From contig NW_024609835.1 in the NCBI RefSeq assembly GCF_016920785.2, positions 23,279,108-23,343,107 of the forward strand: a DNA stretch of 64,000 nucleotides, read 5' to 3'. Position numbers and translations under genes: made by a program. The notes beneath the pieces were generated by a model. That model was given only the letters and a program-made list of their open reading frames with translations, made no database searches and had not been told where the DNA came from. Positions 46,513 to 56,836 of this stretch are shown piece by piece (the first letter of the stretch is position 1; each line of letters begins with the position of its first letter). This stretch comes from Ixodes scapularis (taxonomy: Eukaryota; Arthropoda; Arachnida; Ixodida; Ixodidae).

Positions 46513-47983
46513 AGACGCTTTCAGGTGACATTTCATGGGCGCCGCCATCTTGACGTCACGTGACCCTGCCGCCATAGCCGCCCTTCAGTTTCTCGCCGTT
46601 CCTCCGCGTTGTGTGCTGCACCAGCCACTACCGGAGCTTTGTTTCCGCGTTCTTTTACGTTCCACGTTGAAATAGTGTGTTTCTTTAGGTCTTTTCGATA
46701 TTTCAGGGCTTTATTTAATCATTTGATATCTATATTTCAAGATAGTTCTTGTATTTTCTTATTTATGAAATGGAATCGGACAGCGAATGGATCGACGGTA
46801 CAAGGTTATGAAACTTTAATGACCATGTAAGTTCATCCCATTGTAACGTTTTTCTCGCTAATAAAGAGCAATCAACACCATTGCGACATATGCCAACTTC
46901 TACTGACGCAGTAAGGCTATCGCAGTCGTGCTTCTCGCTGCATGTGCGCGCTCGTTTCTGTAAAGCCGACCCGCATGCAAGCGATTTAGCGTGCCACGAG
47001 ACGAGCGACGGCGACAACGACGAGAGTCAGCGACGAAGATTTCTCACTGTCGCCTGTTGGACCGTTCGGTTTTTTGGGTTTCTAGAAAACGTCGCTCACC
47101 GTCTTGGTCGCTTGCTCCCGTCGCTTCCATGCGGTTTGCCTCGTCGCGCGACTGCCCGAGCGACAGCGACGCGGGTCACCGTCGCTTGTCTCGTTGCTCG
47201 CCGAATCGCTTGCATGCGGTTTGTATTTAATATCGAGGCTCCAATGGTTCAATGGTGTGTGCATCGAAATTAATTGAGTATAAACCGCATGTAAGCGATT
47301 TGGCGAGCGACCAGATAAGCGACGGCAACCCGCTTCGCTGTCGCTCAGTCAGTCGCGCCACGAGGCAAACCGCATGGAAGCGACGGAGCAAGCGACCAAG
47401 ACAGTGAGCGACGTTTTCTAGAAATCCCAAAACCGAGCGATGCGACGGGCGGAAGTGAGAAATCTCCGTCGCTCGTCTCGTCGCACGCTAAATCGCTTAC
47501 ATGCGGGTCGGCTTTAAGGAAACGAGCGCGCACATGCAGTGAGAAGCACGACTGTGATAGCCTTACTGCGTCAGTTGAAATTTACATATGCCGCAATAGT
47601 GTTGACTCCCCTTTATTGGCGACAAAAACGTAAGAATGGGATGAACTTAGATGGTCATTGAAGTTTCATAATCTTGTATCGTCGACCCATTCGCTGTCCG
47701 ATTCCATTCTATAAATAGGAAAATACAAGAGCTATGTCGAAATATAAATATAATATGATTACATGAAAGTCCTAAATATCGAAAAGACCTAAAGAAAATA
47801 TAAGATTTCAACGCGCAACGTAAAAGAACACGAAAACGAAGCTCCGGTAGTGGCCTCTGCAGCACACAACGCGGAGCAACGGCGAGAAACTGAAGGTCGG
47901 CTATGGCGGCCCGGAAAGCGCGCGAAGGGCGCGCCGACTGGTGGCAGTTCGAGTAACTGACTCGCTGAAAGCGTCTATACAAG
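46513..47983. repeat. 1.5-kb palindrome with promoter-like arms
   Basis: The left arm (46513-47226) and right arm (47281-47983) are inverted copies around a 54-bp spacer. Each arm carries, from outside in: TAGACGCTTTCA, a GCCGCCATAGCC block, CAGTTTCTCGCCGTT-CTCCG, CACTACCGGAGCTT-GTTT, an ATGGAATCGGACAGCGAATG start, then a MITE with CGCATGCAAGCGATTTAGC ends. The left arm has GCCGCCATCTTGACGTCACG (YY1-CRE-E-box) that the right arm lacks. The arms differ by many substitutions and small gaps. Confidence 0.7.
46966..47226. mobile_element. Foldback MITE within the left arm of the palindrome
   Basis: Outer motifs ACCCGCATGCAAGCGATTTA and, inverted at the other end, AAACCGCATGCAAGCGATTC. Both continue with GGCGAGC or GCGTGCC and ACGAGACGAGCGACGG. 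The equivalent in the right arm lies at 47281-47515. The MITE must predate the inverted duplication, because both arms contain it in matching positions. Confidence 0.58.
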
Positions 47984-49205
47984 GAGAAATTCATGCACCA
48001 TAAATAATAAGAAGAAAAATGCGCGTACGTCAACATTTCCGGAAAGCACTCGGAAAGCCATTCACTACAAGCTACGGAAGAAGTGCAAAAAAAAAAAAAA
48101 AAATCTATACGTTTCTAACGAAAAAGTAAAACAGTGCCAAAAAAGGAAAAAAACGAAGGAAAAATAACAATCTATCTGCTCAGACACGAGTTTAGATTAT
48201 GACAAGTTTATAGATGAGGATGTTTCCTAACCAGCTCACCTGCATACATTCGCTTTTGAAGAAAAATAAGGAGGGCGAAGAAGGCTTGCGAAATGAAGGC
48301 TGGTTCGCATATGCATCTCGGCGCTGAGATAACAAGCCACAGCTGCATACTGAAAGCTGAGTTAATTAGTACTGCATTGTGGTGGCTTATGGTATTTCAG
48401 CCCCCCCCCCCCCTAAATCCAGCCGTCCCTAGTATATACACACGTATTTTGACAACCCCCCCCCCCCCCCCCCCCCTTTGATGACCGCCTGGCTTTTGGC
48501 TATGACATACAAATTGGTATTTCCTCTTTTGCAAGCCTTCTCTCTCTCGACCCCCTCTCCGCAGAACAAGTCATAGGTACCCAACTGTCAGTCACCATTA
48601 GCGCCGAGATATTTCGGTGGCGCCCTCTTGCGGCTTGCGTTCGTGACGTCATAACCAGGGTTTTCCTGGCCGTGAAGCAATGAGTTGTAATCTTTGACTA
48701 GTTATTGTCCCTTGCGAACTACAAGTTCGATGGTATGCATAAAAATACCAATCTAAGGTTGTAGTCATCGCATTCTTAAACCAACGTCGCCGCACTTGAC
48801 ACTGACATTGCGCTGATTTTCGTCGATGAGAGAAAAATTAATCCAGATAAAGACGTCACAGTGAGCGTTTAGCATATCGCGTATCGCGACCATAGTGACG
48901 CTTTTGATTGCGCACGTCACTCATAGGGGAACCTCCGCATCTGTCGTAAACTAGACCATGTTGGTAGAAGAGAGAGGTGTCTGAACGGGGGCACCGCCCT
49001 CGACCCGCTCCCACTTCTGACAAATGCCGTGAGATGGCGTTGTATGGCAGGAGCTCGGGGAATCGTCCTTATTCGCGCAGACGTTTCTAAGGTCGCGAAA
49101 GCGCCTGCGCGTGTAGCCGAAACCCGACCGTGCCCCTGCCCGGAGATGCAGAAAGTTCGAGTGGAATTTCGGCTCTCCTTCCCTGGCCTTGTTCTGACAC
49201 CTCTT
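47984..49205. other. No gene recognised; C runs
   Basis: C runs lie at 48401-48413 and 48456-48476, and an A run near 48089-48104. Nothing recognisable was seen in the open frames. CGCGTATCGCGACCATAGTG near 48879 is a short partly palindromic segment. Confidence 0.5.
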
Positions 49206-49692
49206 TATGTGCCGAGAAACTGAGGGAGAGGAGGAGGCGAGAGCCCACGAGGACGTTAAAACGCCGAGCTCTGGTTGGAATAATTAGTGGGTAGACCTAA
49301 AGCCAGCTGCCTTTGTCTCCACTGCACTCGTCTAACTCGGTCCAATGCGAAAGCCAAACGCTGCGTTCTAATGAGTTCGAAGAGTGCAGTGAGTGAAAGG
49401 CAGCTAGCTTTACCGCTCATTCACACTGGAAGCTGATCGGCATTCGCAACGCGGTTGCGAACGCGGTTGTATAAGGATCCAGTACAATTGCACGCGCACT
49501 GGATGACTTCAAGTGCACGTGCAAATGTACTGGATCTTTATACAACCGCGTTCGCGACCGTTTTACAAACGCGGATCCGCTTCCAGTGTGAATGAGCGGT
49601 TAGGTCTACCCAGGAATCATTCCAAATAGAACTCGGCGTTCTGACTACCCCACGCGCTCTTGTCTCCTCCTTTCTCTCAGTTTCTCGGCGGA
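49206..49692. mobile_element. Composite foldback element, outer copy 2
   Basis: Left TATGTGCCGAGAAACTGAGG, right the complement of GCCGAGAAACTGAGAGAAAG. The arms carry GGAGGAGGCGAGAGC, GCCGAGCTCTGGTTGG and GTGGGTAGACCTAAAGCC, as in 9891-10441. Its loop side carries an independent MITE (49413-49599) inserted at the same GCTAGCTTTA point as in copy 1. Confidence 0.68.
49413..49599. mobile_element. Nested foldback MITE with perfect TTA duplication
   Basis: Left CCGCTCATTCACACTGGAAG, right the exact complement. The inner arms share CGCGTTGC/GCAACGCG-type blocks, ACGCGGTTGTATAAGGATCC and its complement, and AGTAC. TTA is present at 49410-49412 and 49600-49602. The outer element's other arm reads GGTAGACCTAAAGC at the corresponding site, so the empty site GCTTTAGGTCTACC can be inferred directly and confirms the duplication. 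Confidence 0.8.
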
Positions 49693-49911
49693 TTCTTCCA
49701 CCGTAAACGATAGATGTAACGCAGCTCGGTTTCAACTCCGACTCCACTGAGTGGACTGGAAAAGGAATGTACACCTCCACTCGAGAGACACTATAGGCTT
49801 CACAGACGCTTCTCGACGGTTCCTGCACGGAGGAAATCCTCGTGAAATTTCGTACTCCACTCCACCGTTCTCGGAGATGTCTGGAGACGAGATTATAACA
49901 ATATTTTTCGT
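49693..49911. other. No gene recognised
   Basis: Short unique spacer between the composite foldback and repeat K. GTACACCTCCACTCGAG-type sequence only. Confidence 0.5.
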
Positions 49912-50152
49912 CGATAACGTAATTTTAGTGCTATGTATTGGCCAAAGGCGTACACCCCACGGATATTACCACTAGATGAGATTGTCGCGCATTGACCCCA
50001 CCAAGTGGCAACTCTCGCAACTGCAGTACCTTTGGCCGTGAGGGAACTCTTGACGTGACGAGCCCGATACGCATTGCTCTTCTAGCTAGCCCACTTCGAA
50101 GCGAGGGGCAGAGAGCTCGCGCTCACATCCTTTCGTTTCCATACCCTTTTAA
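49912..50152. repeat. Dispersed repeat K, copy 2
   Basis: Shows the same block order as 34250-34490, including CCACCAAGTGGCAACTCTCG, CAACTGCAGTACC, GCAGAGAGCTCGCG and a terminal CCCTTTTAA. The two copies align end to end over about 241 bp by eye, with roughly one difference every few bases. Confidence 0.55.
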
Positions 50153-50438
50153 TGCATATTTGTAAAGTTGCCGGCCGAAAAGCGAGTTTCTCACGATGAA
50201 CGCAGGCTCAAAACCAGCCCCCACTTATCTTCTGAGAAGAACTACAATCTTGGTAGTGAGAAATGCACGTTGAAGAATTGTTGTGGCAGCTAATCGTAAG
50301 CTCGCGCTCAAGAAAAACGGACTAAACTATGGCCGCCAGTGAATGCCACCTTCGGCACCACGACGCGCTTGAGCGAGCAGGGAGTCAATAATCTCCGTGC
50401 GCGATCGCCGAAGAGCGCTTACAGACTACTGCCACTAA
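50153..50438. other. No gene recognised
   Basis: Unique-looking spacer; no domain or repeat end was seen. Confidence 0.55.
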
Positions 50439-50689
50439 AGGGGTATCCACACGAAGGAGAAATCCGCCCCTTTTCTCCGCGGATCGCGCATCACGTGAGA
50501 CATACGTCATCCCTTTTTGACGCCTCGCGGCACGTTCTCCTCCGTGGCGGAGGCGCGGAGGCTTTGTACTGACAGCACGAAAGCTCCGCAAGTGCACGCG
50601 GCAGAGCCGGGGACGGAGTTTCCCGGGATGTTGACGTCACGACATCCGTCCGCGGAGTTCTCCTTCGTGTGGATACCCCTTAACACATA
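50439..50689. mobile_element. Foldback MITE, TTAA-type
   Basis: Left AGGGGTATCCACACGAAGGA followed by GAAATCCGC; right the complement of AGGGGTATCCACACGAAGGA followed by GAACTCCGC. The terminal 25 bases are identical. TTAA follows the right end (50690-50693); the left has CTAA (50435-50438). The interior is GC-rich with TGACGTCA near 50633 and no frame of interest. Confidence 0.75.
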
Positions 50690-50693
50690 ACAT

Positions 50694-51311
50694 AGCACGC
50701 AGAGATCGCCCGCTGGGACGTCTGAGAACGCAGCAGGAAAACACGGCGAAAGGAGTGGCAGTACGAACAAGAAACATCCTTGGAAACTAAGATGACATCA
50801 GGTCACAGAGTTGCGTGACAAACAGCCAACCCGCTGACTGCCCGCTGAGAAGCTGGCGGCAGAATTTTTAAAAACGGTTTTAGAGGTAATCGCGGTTTCC
50901 CATGAGTTTAATATTTTGACAGTGCTCGTATTTAGTCTCCGTAAATCAATATCAGCCATTTACTTTGGGTCGAGTTTTGACCGGAGCTGCCCTTTAACAC
51001 TGCGTGTTGACACTACCGCGAGTCAGCAAGACATCCATGCTTCGTATGTCGCCTTTAATTGGTTGCCATGCCCGAAGCACGGAAGCTCGGTGTCTCGCGA
51101 CTGTAACTCGACGAGAGCCCTCTTAACCTTGAAAACGCGTTTATTCATGCATGGCTGGTACGACCGTCACTCTCGTCCGACGTAGTCAAGCGGTGAAAGG
51201 CTACTTTATTGAGGAGCCTTTGCCGAAAATGCGAATTCATCTGTTTGGCACATTTCGCTCATGCAGTGTGAAGCAACAATTTTCGATGTATAACATGAGT
51301 TTGCAAAAGTT
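50694..51311. other. No gene recognised
   Basis: Unique-looking sequence adjoining the Harbinger relic. TACTTTATTG and TTCATGCATGGCTGG occur near 51150-51210. The expected downstream (DDE) part of the transposase was not found here. Confidence 0.5.
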
Positions 51312-51764
51312 TCACAGGTCCAAGTGAGCCACGCTCCCCAGGAAATTGACAAAACACTGGCTCAACGTGCTGGTCATGCTGGGGATGAGCCGCGACACTT
51401 GCCCAACGACACAGCACCCTGTGGGTTCCGACATATTTACCAGGTCGCCGGTTACCATGTATCTGAATGTCCCAGCACCGTGGAACTGGAGCTTGATCAA
51501 CCGCTGGAGCATTGGAGGGATCGGCAGACCATGATTGTCCTCGCACTCCTCCAGCTACAGGGACTTCAAGAGGCTGGCCATCGTCGTTTTTGTAAAGCAT
51601 TAGCGCGCAACGAATTCGCAGTCGTTGAACACCTCCATCGAGTTCAGCCGTCTCCTGAAACGATGCCGTAACACAGGAAGGCTCTCGTCTTCGCTGTGGT
51701 GCAAGAGCTTGTCGGTTTTGACGACAAAATCCACGAACTCGGTGAACGATGTGCCGGCCGCCAT
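51312..51764 (-). pseudogene. PIF/Harbinger (HARBI1-like) transposase N-terminal part, inactivated
   Basis: One reading frame runs from an ATG at 51764 to a stop at 51312, with two in-frame stops (TAA at 51602 and a TAG about 15 codons later). The first 54 codons end RRRLNSMEVFNDCEFVAR, matching the N-terminal R-x-x-N-P-x-E-x-x-x-x-x-E-F block of HARBI1-like proteins. After the stops come LIKLQFHGAGTFRYMVTGDL and VNMSEPTGCCVVGQVSRLIP, matching the helix-turn-helix segment L-x-F-x-A-T-G-S-F and S-Q-P-T-V-S-R. The DDE nuclease domain is absent. HARBI1-like proteins are usually about 350 residues. The assignment is by recognised motif, not comparison. It is a possible source family for TWA-flanked MITEs here. 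Confidence 0.72.
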
Positions 51765-53610
51765 TATCGAAAAACCATCTCTAGTCTCTAGGAAAATCTC
51801 CAGGCATCTCAGAAGCTACCTCGAGTTTTTGGAGGATATTGTTGAGCATTTCCTGAGTCATGTGGAGTTTCGAGTCGAGTTCTAACTATGAAGCGCCAAA
51901 CAGTCCTAAAGTAGAGTTTGTGTGGAGCTTCGAGTCGAGTAGTGTGTATGAATTCGGCGGTAAGTGCTATGGTCTCTTCTCAAAGCGTGTTTTCGCGAAC
52001 CGTGGTTCATGATCCAGTGTTTTGCGCAGCTAGCTGGAGAGGTCTTCTCCGAGTGCGACCGAGATTTATGCGCCAGCGTTGAGGCAGCATCTGCGTAACC
52101 CCGCAAAGCGGTTTCCCGATCCCTGGAATCCAGAGTGTCGATACCGCAGGTCCTCAGGAAGCATCCGGGTCGTGCGGTTACGAGAATTCTACTAGTGTCT
52201 GGCACGTTCTTTGTTTGCTTTCAGTAATCCCGCCCACGCTTTGCGGAGGGATAGAATTTCGAAGCACGTTCTTGCGGTTCTCGCCAAAGTTGGAGTCCGT
52301 ATGCTTCTCCGACTCGTAAACAGGCCAAGGCTGGTGTTGGTGTTTGCTTCGAAAAGTGAATCCACCTTTTTCTAAATATCTGCTGCCACCTAGACACGCG
52401 ACTGCGTTCGAGGCTGTTCGACACCGAAAACGTCAGCTACATCCTGTTTGCCCATTGAGCCCTTGTGACCTAGATACGGCTCCCCCAAGCTTCGCCTTTG
52501 TGCCCCAACGTGGGTTATCTTCGGCTCCAAAGTTGACGCAAAGAAACCGTCTTCCCTCTCTGCCCGGCCTGAAGAAAGAGAGAGAGAGCGGGTACCATAT
52601 CCATTTATTCTCGAACCGATATTTCTGCTAAAGGTCCATTCTGTCTTAGGACGCATTGGGCAGGGGGGCGTATCTGAAAAAGCTTTTGGATTAAGTCAAC
52701 GGGCTGCAGTTTCAGAACTCTTCTGACGTCTCTTCATGGACGTCACGTTTTCCGGTTTAAAAGGGGTAGGGGGCGGCCAGGTTTATGTAAATACGCATCA
52801 GTAATTCGCGCGCTAGAAGCCGCCTCCCAGATTTGCTAACCCTTATTGGCCTTCGATGGCAGTCAATGAAGGTACCTATAGTGACCGGAAAAAGAGCCTA
52901 ACGTTACTAATATCTTCCGAGAATAAATATGAGGTGATGTTGATTGAAATCGTCCATTTGAATTCTTCGCCTGCAGGTAAGTAAGCGGGAGGTATCGAGC
53001 CCGGGACCAATTTCATTGTGAGGACAGAGGAAGTGTGTGTCTGTGTTGACGGGAAAGGGGGGGGGGGGGGGGGGTATTTTTTCTAACTAGGGTTCCGTGT
53101 TCTCGGATAAATACGATAAAATCCACAAACACCCGACGGTAAAACTTTTGTCAATTCAGATTTATCCGTAAAACTCCCTATTTTGATATCACGATGGCAA
53201 AAAACAACAAAAAACAAGTGATTTTACAAATAAGCTTTGTCAGAGCCCAGGGTCAATGGTCCTGAGAATGGCCACTTCAGTTTTCTTTCAAATCTCAGAC
53301 TACTAAAAAAAGTGATCTTTCAAGGAATGGTCAAACGGAATCAGCTGCTTTCATGCTGCAGGAATTAAAACTCCCATCACTGTCTTGTCCTAGAAAACTT
53401 ACCTGACTTTTTTAATATCTGCTACCTCGTTTCCTCACACGGACTATGCTGGGGATATACAATAGAACCTTTCAAATGCAACGTGTAAACAATGCCACTT
53501 ATGAATATTCTTTTAACGCCATAGCGCTAAGGAGCTCGTGTGGCAGAAAATCCGGCCTCGCTGTCGGCGTAGGCGTCGCCGGGACCAAAAAATAATGATT
53601 GGTCGATAGG
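51765..53610. other. No gene recognised; short direct repeat
   Basis: GTGGAG-TTCGAGTCGAGT occurs at about 51868 and 51922, a direct repeat 54 bp apart. Minus frames at 51906-52205 and 52390-52656 have no recognised domain. A G run lies at 53057-53074. The part from 52680 to 53500 is featureless by eye. Confidence 0.5.
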
Positions 53611-53612
53611 AT

Positions 53613-53702
53613 CATGATGTCACAGCCACGAGTGACGTCACATGCGGAGAGCGCGAGGTCATGTCGCGTGACGTCAGACGTGACGTGTGACGTCACGTCA
53701 CC
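53613..53702. promoter_or_regulatory. Cluster of CRE palindromes
   Basis: Perfect TGACGTCA occurs at 53633-53640, 53669-53676 and 53688-53695. TGATGTCA lies at 53615 and TGACGTG-type halves at 53681 and 53691. Four or more sites in 90 bp suggest either CREB/ATF binding or a small tandem amplification of a CRE-containing unit. No transcript is evident nearby. Confidence 0.4.
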
Positions 53703-54407
53703 ATCGTAGTGATTAAGTTTGATTAAAGCGCTCTATACTCCGTTTCATACGTTTGAGCGCAGCGGATGCTACGAGTCATATGAGCCAATCCAAGGCCGTG
53801 CGAGTGTCACCTGACCATCGGGGGGGGGGGGGGGGGGGGGGTAACAGCGACGTGCAAAAATTATATCACGGGCTACGTTTACAAAGCGGGATTAATGATA
53901 GCTTGTAGCGTCCGCTGCGTCCGGACGCAAGGTAAAACGGAGTACAGAAGACGGAGGGAAGCGTCGTTCAGGTACGTCATAGAACAAGACAGAAATGAAG
54001 GAATTCGCAACGATCTCGACTACGATCAATGAAAGTGCCAAAGTGTGGTGTGTGTAGTGAATGGGCGAGATACTCAATGCACGTGAACATCGAAAGAACA
54101 AGTGAACAAGGAACTTCGTAGTGTGTACAGAACAGTGAAGTAGTGTTGCAGAATGTGAAGAACATCGCGTGTCAAAACAAACCATGAGAAGAAAGTCGTA
54201 CCGTGGACAAATCAATGAGTGTTTTGCCATGAGATCTAGGTCGTTGTGTGACTCAAGAGCATGAGAAGCGAACGGGAAGGCGATGCGAACGCGACCTGAT
54301 AACGCTATCGCGTTCCACTCTTAAAGGCGAAGCTTAAAAGTCCTCCAAGTTTTCGTTCTGTTTGTTTTGATGCGCAGCTCTTAGGGGCCCGTTTCCGGCT
54401 TGAGCGG
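53703..54407. other. No gene recognised; G run
   Basis: A G run lies at 53820-53841. The minus frame at 53892-54230 has no recognised domain. Confidence 0.55.
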
Positions 54408-54449
54408 CGTTGGCGTCGGCGTCGGCGTCGGCGTCGCCGTCGGCGTAAC
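54408..54449. repeat. (GGCGTC)n hexanucleotide repeat
   Basis: About six to seven copies of GGCGTC with two variant units, reading GGCGTT, GGCGTC and GCCGTC, followed by GGCGTAACC. A shorter GGCGTAGGCGTCGCC stretch lies at 53563-53577. Confidence 0.8.
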
Positions 54450-54470
54450 CGCGCGGTGCATTATGGGTAA

Positions 54471-54830
54471 ATTTCCCGGTTAAATCTAGCGGAAAAAATT
54501 CCCCGCTAAATCTAGCGGAAAAATTTCCCGGCTAAATTTAGCGGGAAAAATTCCCCGCTATCCCCTAGATTTAGCGGGAAAAATTTCCCCGCTTAATCTA
54601 GCGGAAACATTTCTCCGCTAAATCGAGCTTAAAAATTTTCCCGCTAAATCTAGCGGGAAAATGTTCCCGCTAAATCAAGCGGGAACAATTCCCCGCTAAA
54701 TCTAGCGGGAAGATTTCCCCGCTAGATTTAGCGGAAAAATTTTCCCCGTTAAACCTAGCGGAAAAATTTTCCCCGTTAATCCTAGCGGAAAAATTTCCCC
54801 GCTAAATCTAGCGGAAAAATTTTTCTGAGG
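54471..54830. repeat. Palindromic minisatellite, about 13 units of about 28 bp
   Basis: Each unit contains CCGCTAAATCTAGCGG, itself an inverted repeat (CCGCTA / TAGCGG), separated by GAAAAATTTCC-type spacers that are also near-palindromic. I count 13 units, with variants such as GCTAGATTTAGC (the unit inverted). Unit 4 has a small insertion (TATCCCCTAGATTTAG). The units can fold individually or pair with neighbours. Confidence 0.85.
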
Positions 54831-55640
54831 AGTTACGTGACCCCCCAAGGTCACATGACCCCCCCCCCCCCCCCCCCCCTGAGGTCACGCGACACCCCCT
54901 CCCCCGCCCCGAGAACAGGTGACCCTCAGTACCCTTCCCTCCTCCTCCTCAAGAGCTGCGCTCCAATTCGGTGTAACAGGGAGTTGTAAACGGCTTTCAT
55001 TTTTTTATTGTGTTTTTTTTTTTTTATTAGAACTGCGAGCACAGAAAATTTTGCTGCCAATGAGAAAAGACTAGAAAGTAGAACGTGCATTGAACCTTTG
55101 CTTTAAGTGTCTGCCGATCATTCTTCCCTTGAACATTCTCAGAAAGCGTACCAAGTTCATTGTTACAACTTGTACTCGCGTACGTTGTGCTAATTTATTT
55201 TTGGGTGCATAGCAATGTAAATTTTTTTTTTACTCCTGTAACCGCCTTGAAGAGGGTGAAGAGTACTGATAAATAAATAACTAAATTAATTAATTAATTA
55301 GTGGTTCACCCTTTCTCTCCCAGTTTTGTTCGGGAAAACGGTTCATTACAATTTTGGGTCACGACAAAAGACAGTGTTCTAGTTTTCAGTTTGGACATCT
55401 TAGAAGAAGTGAGGGGGGGGGGGGTGGTTGTGGTTTTTATAACAATGAAAGCTATGATTATAGGAGGGAGAGGGGTAGCCAAAAGGTTCTAACTTCTATC
55501 TCACCGCTCCATCCGGCGCAGACGCAGGGTGGAGCGGTAAAAGAAGAAGCTGGCTTTACAGAGACTGTATCGAGGGTTTCAGTGGTTTCAAAGTATCGAC
55601 GTTTATTAGAACACTTGTTTATAAGCTTTCTTGTGAGACA
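54831..55640. other. No gene recognised; C and T runs
   Basis: A C run lies at 54859-54879, set between GGTCACATGACC-like palindromes. A T run lies at 55014-55026 and a G run near 55414-55424. Minus and plus frames have no domain. Confidence 0.5.
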
Positions 55641-55822
55641 ACTATAGTCCGTTGCAACCTAAGAACGAAGGGCGAGGGAAGGAAAAGCTGGTGAGGAGGA
55701 AGCAGACGGAGCGCCAAAGAGAGAAGGAGGTTTCCCCCTCTCTTCTACAGCGTTCCGTCTGCTTCCTCCTCTCCGGCCCGTCTTACCCTCGCCCTTCGTT
55801 CTTGAGTTGCAACAGACTATAG
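55641..55822. mobile_element. Foldback MITE, family C
   Basis: Left ACTATAGTCCGTTGCAACCT followed by AAGAACGAAGGGCGAGGG; right the complement of ACTATAGTCTGTTGCAACTC followed by AAGAACGAAGGGCGAGGG. The arms also share GAGGAGGAAGCAGACGGA. The centre lies near 55728. A sister copy is nested in the family B element at 45950-46100. Confidence 0.75.
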
Positions 55823-56639
55823 TATTACCATTAAAATGGGCGGAATGTCCAAACTAGCTGAAGAATTATAATACACTCTTAGAAAAAAGGGTATGCATAG
55901 TCCTCCCTTAGGGGAGGAACGGTCTTGTAACCTATGTTCCTTTAGAAAGGGAGAAACGTTCGTCCCTGAAGCAGGGGAGCAACGTTCCTCTGTCGCTTGC
56001 CTCTCAATATGGCGGCCCCGAATCGAGCAAATCAAGCCCAATAAGGCTTAACCAGGACGCTACGTCTCTTGTACGGGACGAGAGCAGCAGCAAATAAAAG
56101 CGTCACACGAGCTTTCCGCAAACTGTGTTTATTTCCGAAGCCAGATTCCCCCCACAGGTACAGAAACTTGCGTTTCGAAAGCAGTTACTCAGTCTTCTCG
56201 TCGACAGCACTGCGATGTTAAACGGAGACAACCGATACCAAGTTACTTCGCGCACTTTGAGTCTTACCTTTGGTGTTCCTCGAGTCACAATTCCTTCGTC
56301 AACCGCACATCACAGAGAAGGGCAAACTCAATCAGCGAAACCAAAAGCCGCTCTCGAAAGAACAAACTCGAAGCCGCTGTTTATCGCGTAGCGTGAAAGG
56401 TTAAAACGCTAGCCACCAGATGGCGGGGTCAAGCAGAGTAATTGCAAGCAGCTAGGCTAGGTGGCGCTTGGTACCGCCCAATTCATGTTCTACAAAAAAT
56501 AATTAATTTGTTTCAGGCCACTACCGCGCTTCAGAGTCGCTTGCCTGCGCTTGGGGATCCTCTACTATACACACACATTACGCTTATTACAAGCATTAGG
56601 TGAACATACATTGAGCACATACACAAATATTAATACAAC
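55823..56639. other. No gene recognised; possible LTR-like segment
   Basis: AATATGGCGGCCCC (56007) is a YY1-like motif. AATAAAAGCGTCACACGAGC (56092) is followed by TGTGTTTATTTCCG, which resembles a polyadenylation site with a GT-rich downstream element as in a gene end or an LTR. No matching LTR pair or primer-binding site was found, so this stays unassigned. Confidence 0.35.
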
Positions 56640-56653
56640 GGAACACCACACTA
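56640..56653. repeat. Target-site duplication at the LINE 3' end
   Basis: GGAACACCACACTA, an exact copy of 61494-61507. It lies directly next to the poly(A) tail, so it defines the 3' insertion junction. Confidence 0.92.
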
Positions 56654-56674
56654 TTTTTTTTTTTTTTTTTTTTT

Positions 56675-56836
56675 ATTTAAAACTTTGTGATACTATGTAC
56701 ATGTTAAAAACCACCACTCATGTGGCAGAGGCAGAGCACACTTGACACTCAATCTGTCCTCGGAGAGTATCGGGACCACGAACCGGTTACATCGATCCAC
56801 ATACAGAAGCGACCCCGGTGGGCACCATAAAAAGTC
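56675..56836 (-). other. 3' UTR of the LINE
   Basis: The segment between the ORF2 stop and the poly(A) tail is about 160 bases. It ends with a canonical-looking ATAAA-type signal merged into the tail (AAATAAAAAAA on the minus strand). It carries no structure I recognise, though families of this kind sometimes use the 3' UTR as a template recognition site. Confidence 0.6.

Noticed and set aside
55990..56160. A solo LTR ending after AATAAAAGC and a GT-rich stretch
   Set aside because: No matching terminal TG..CA boundaries, target duplication or second copy in the window.
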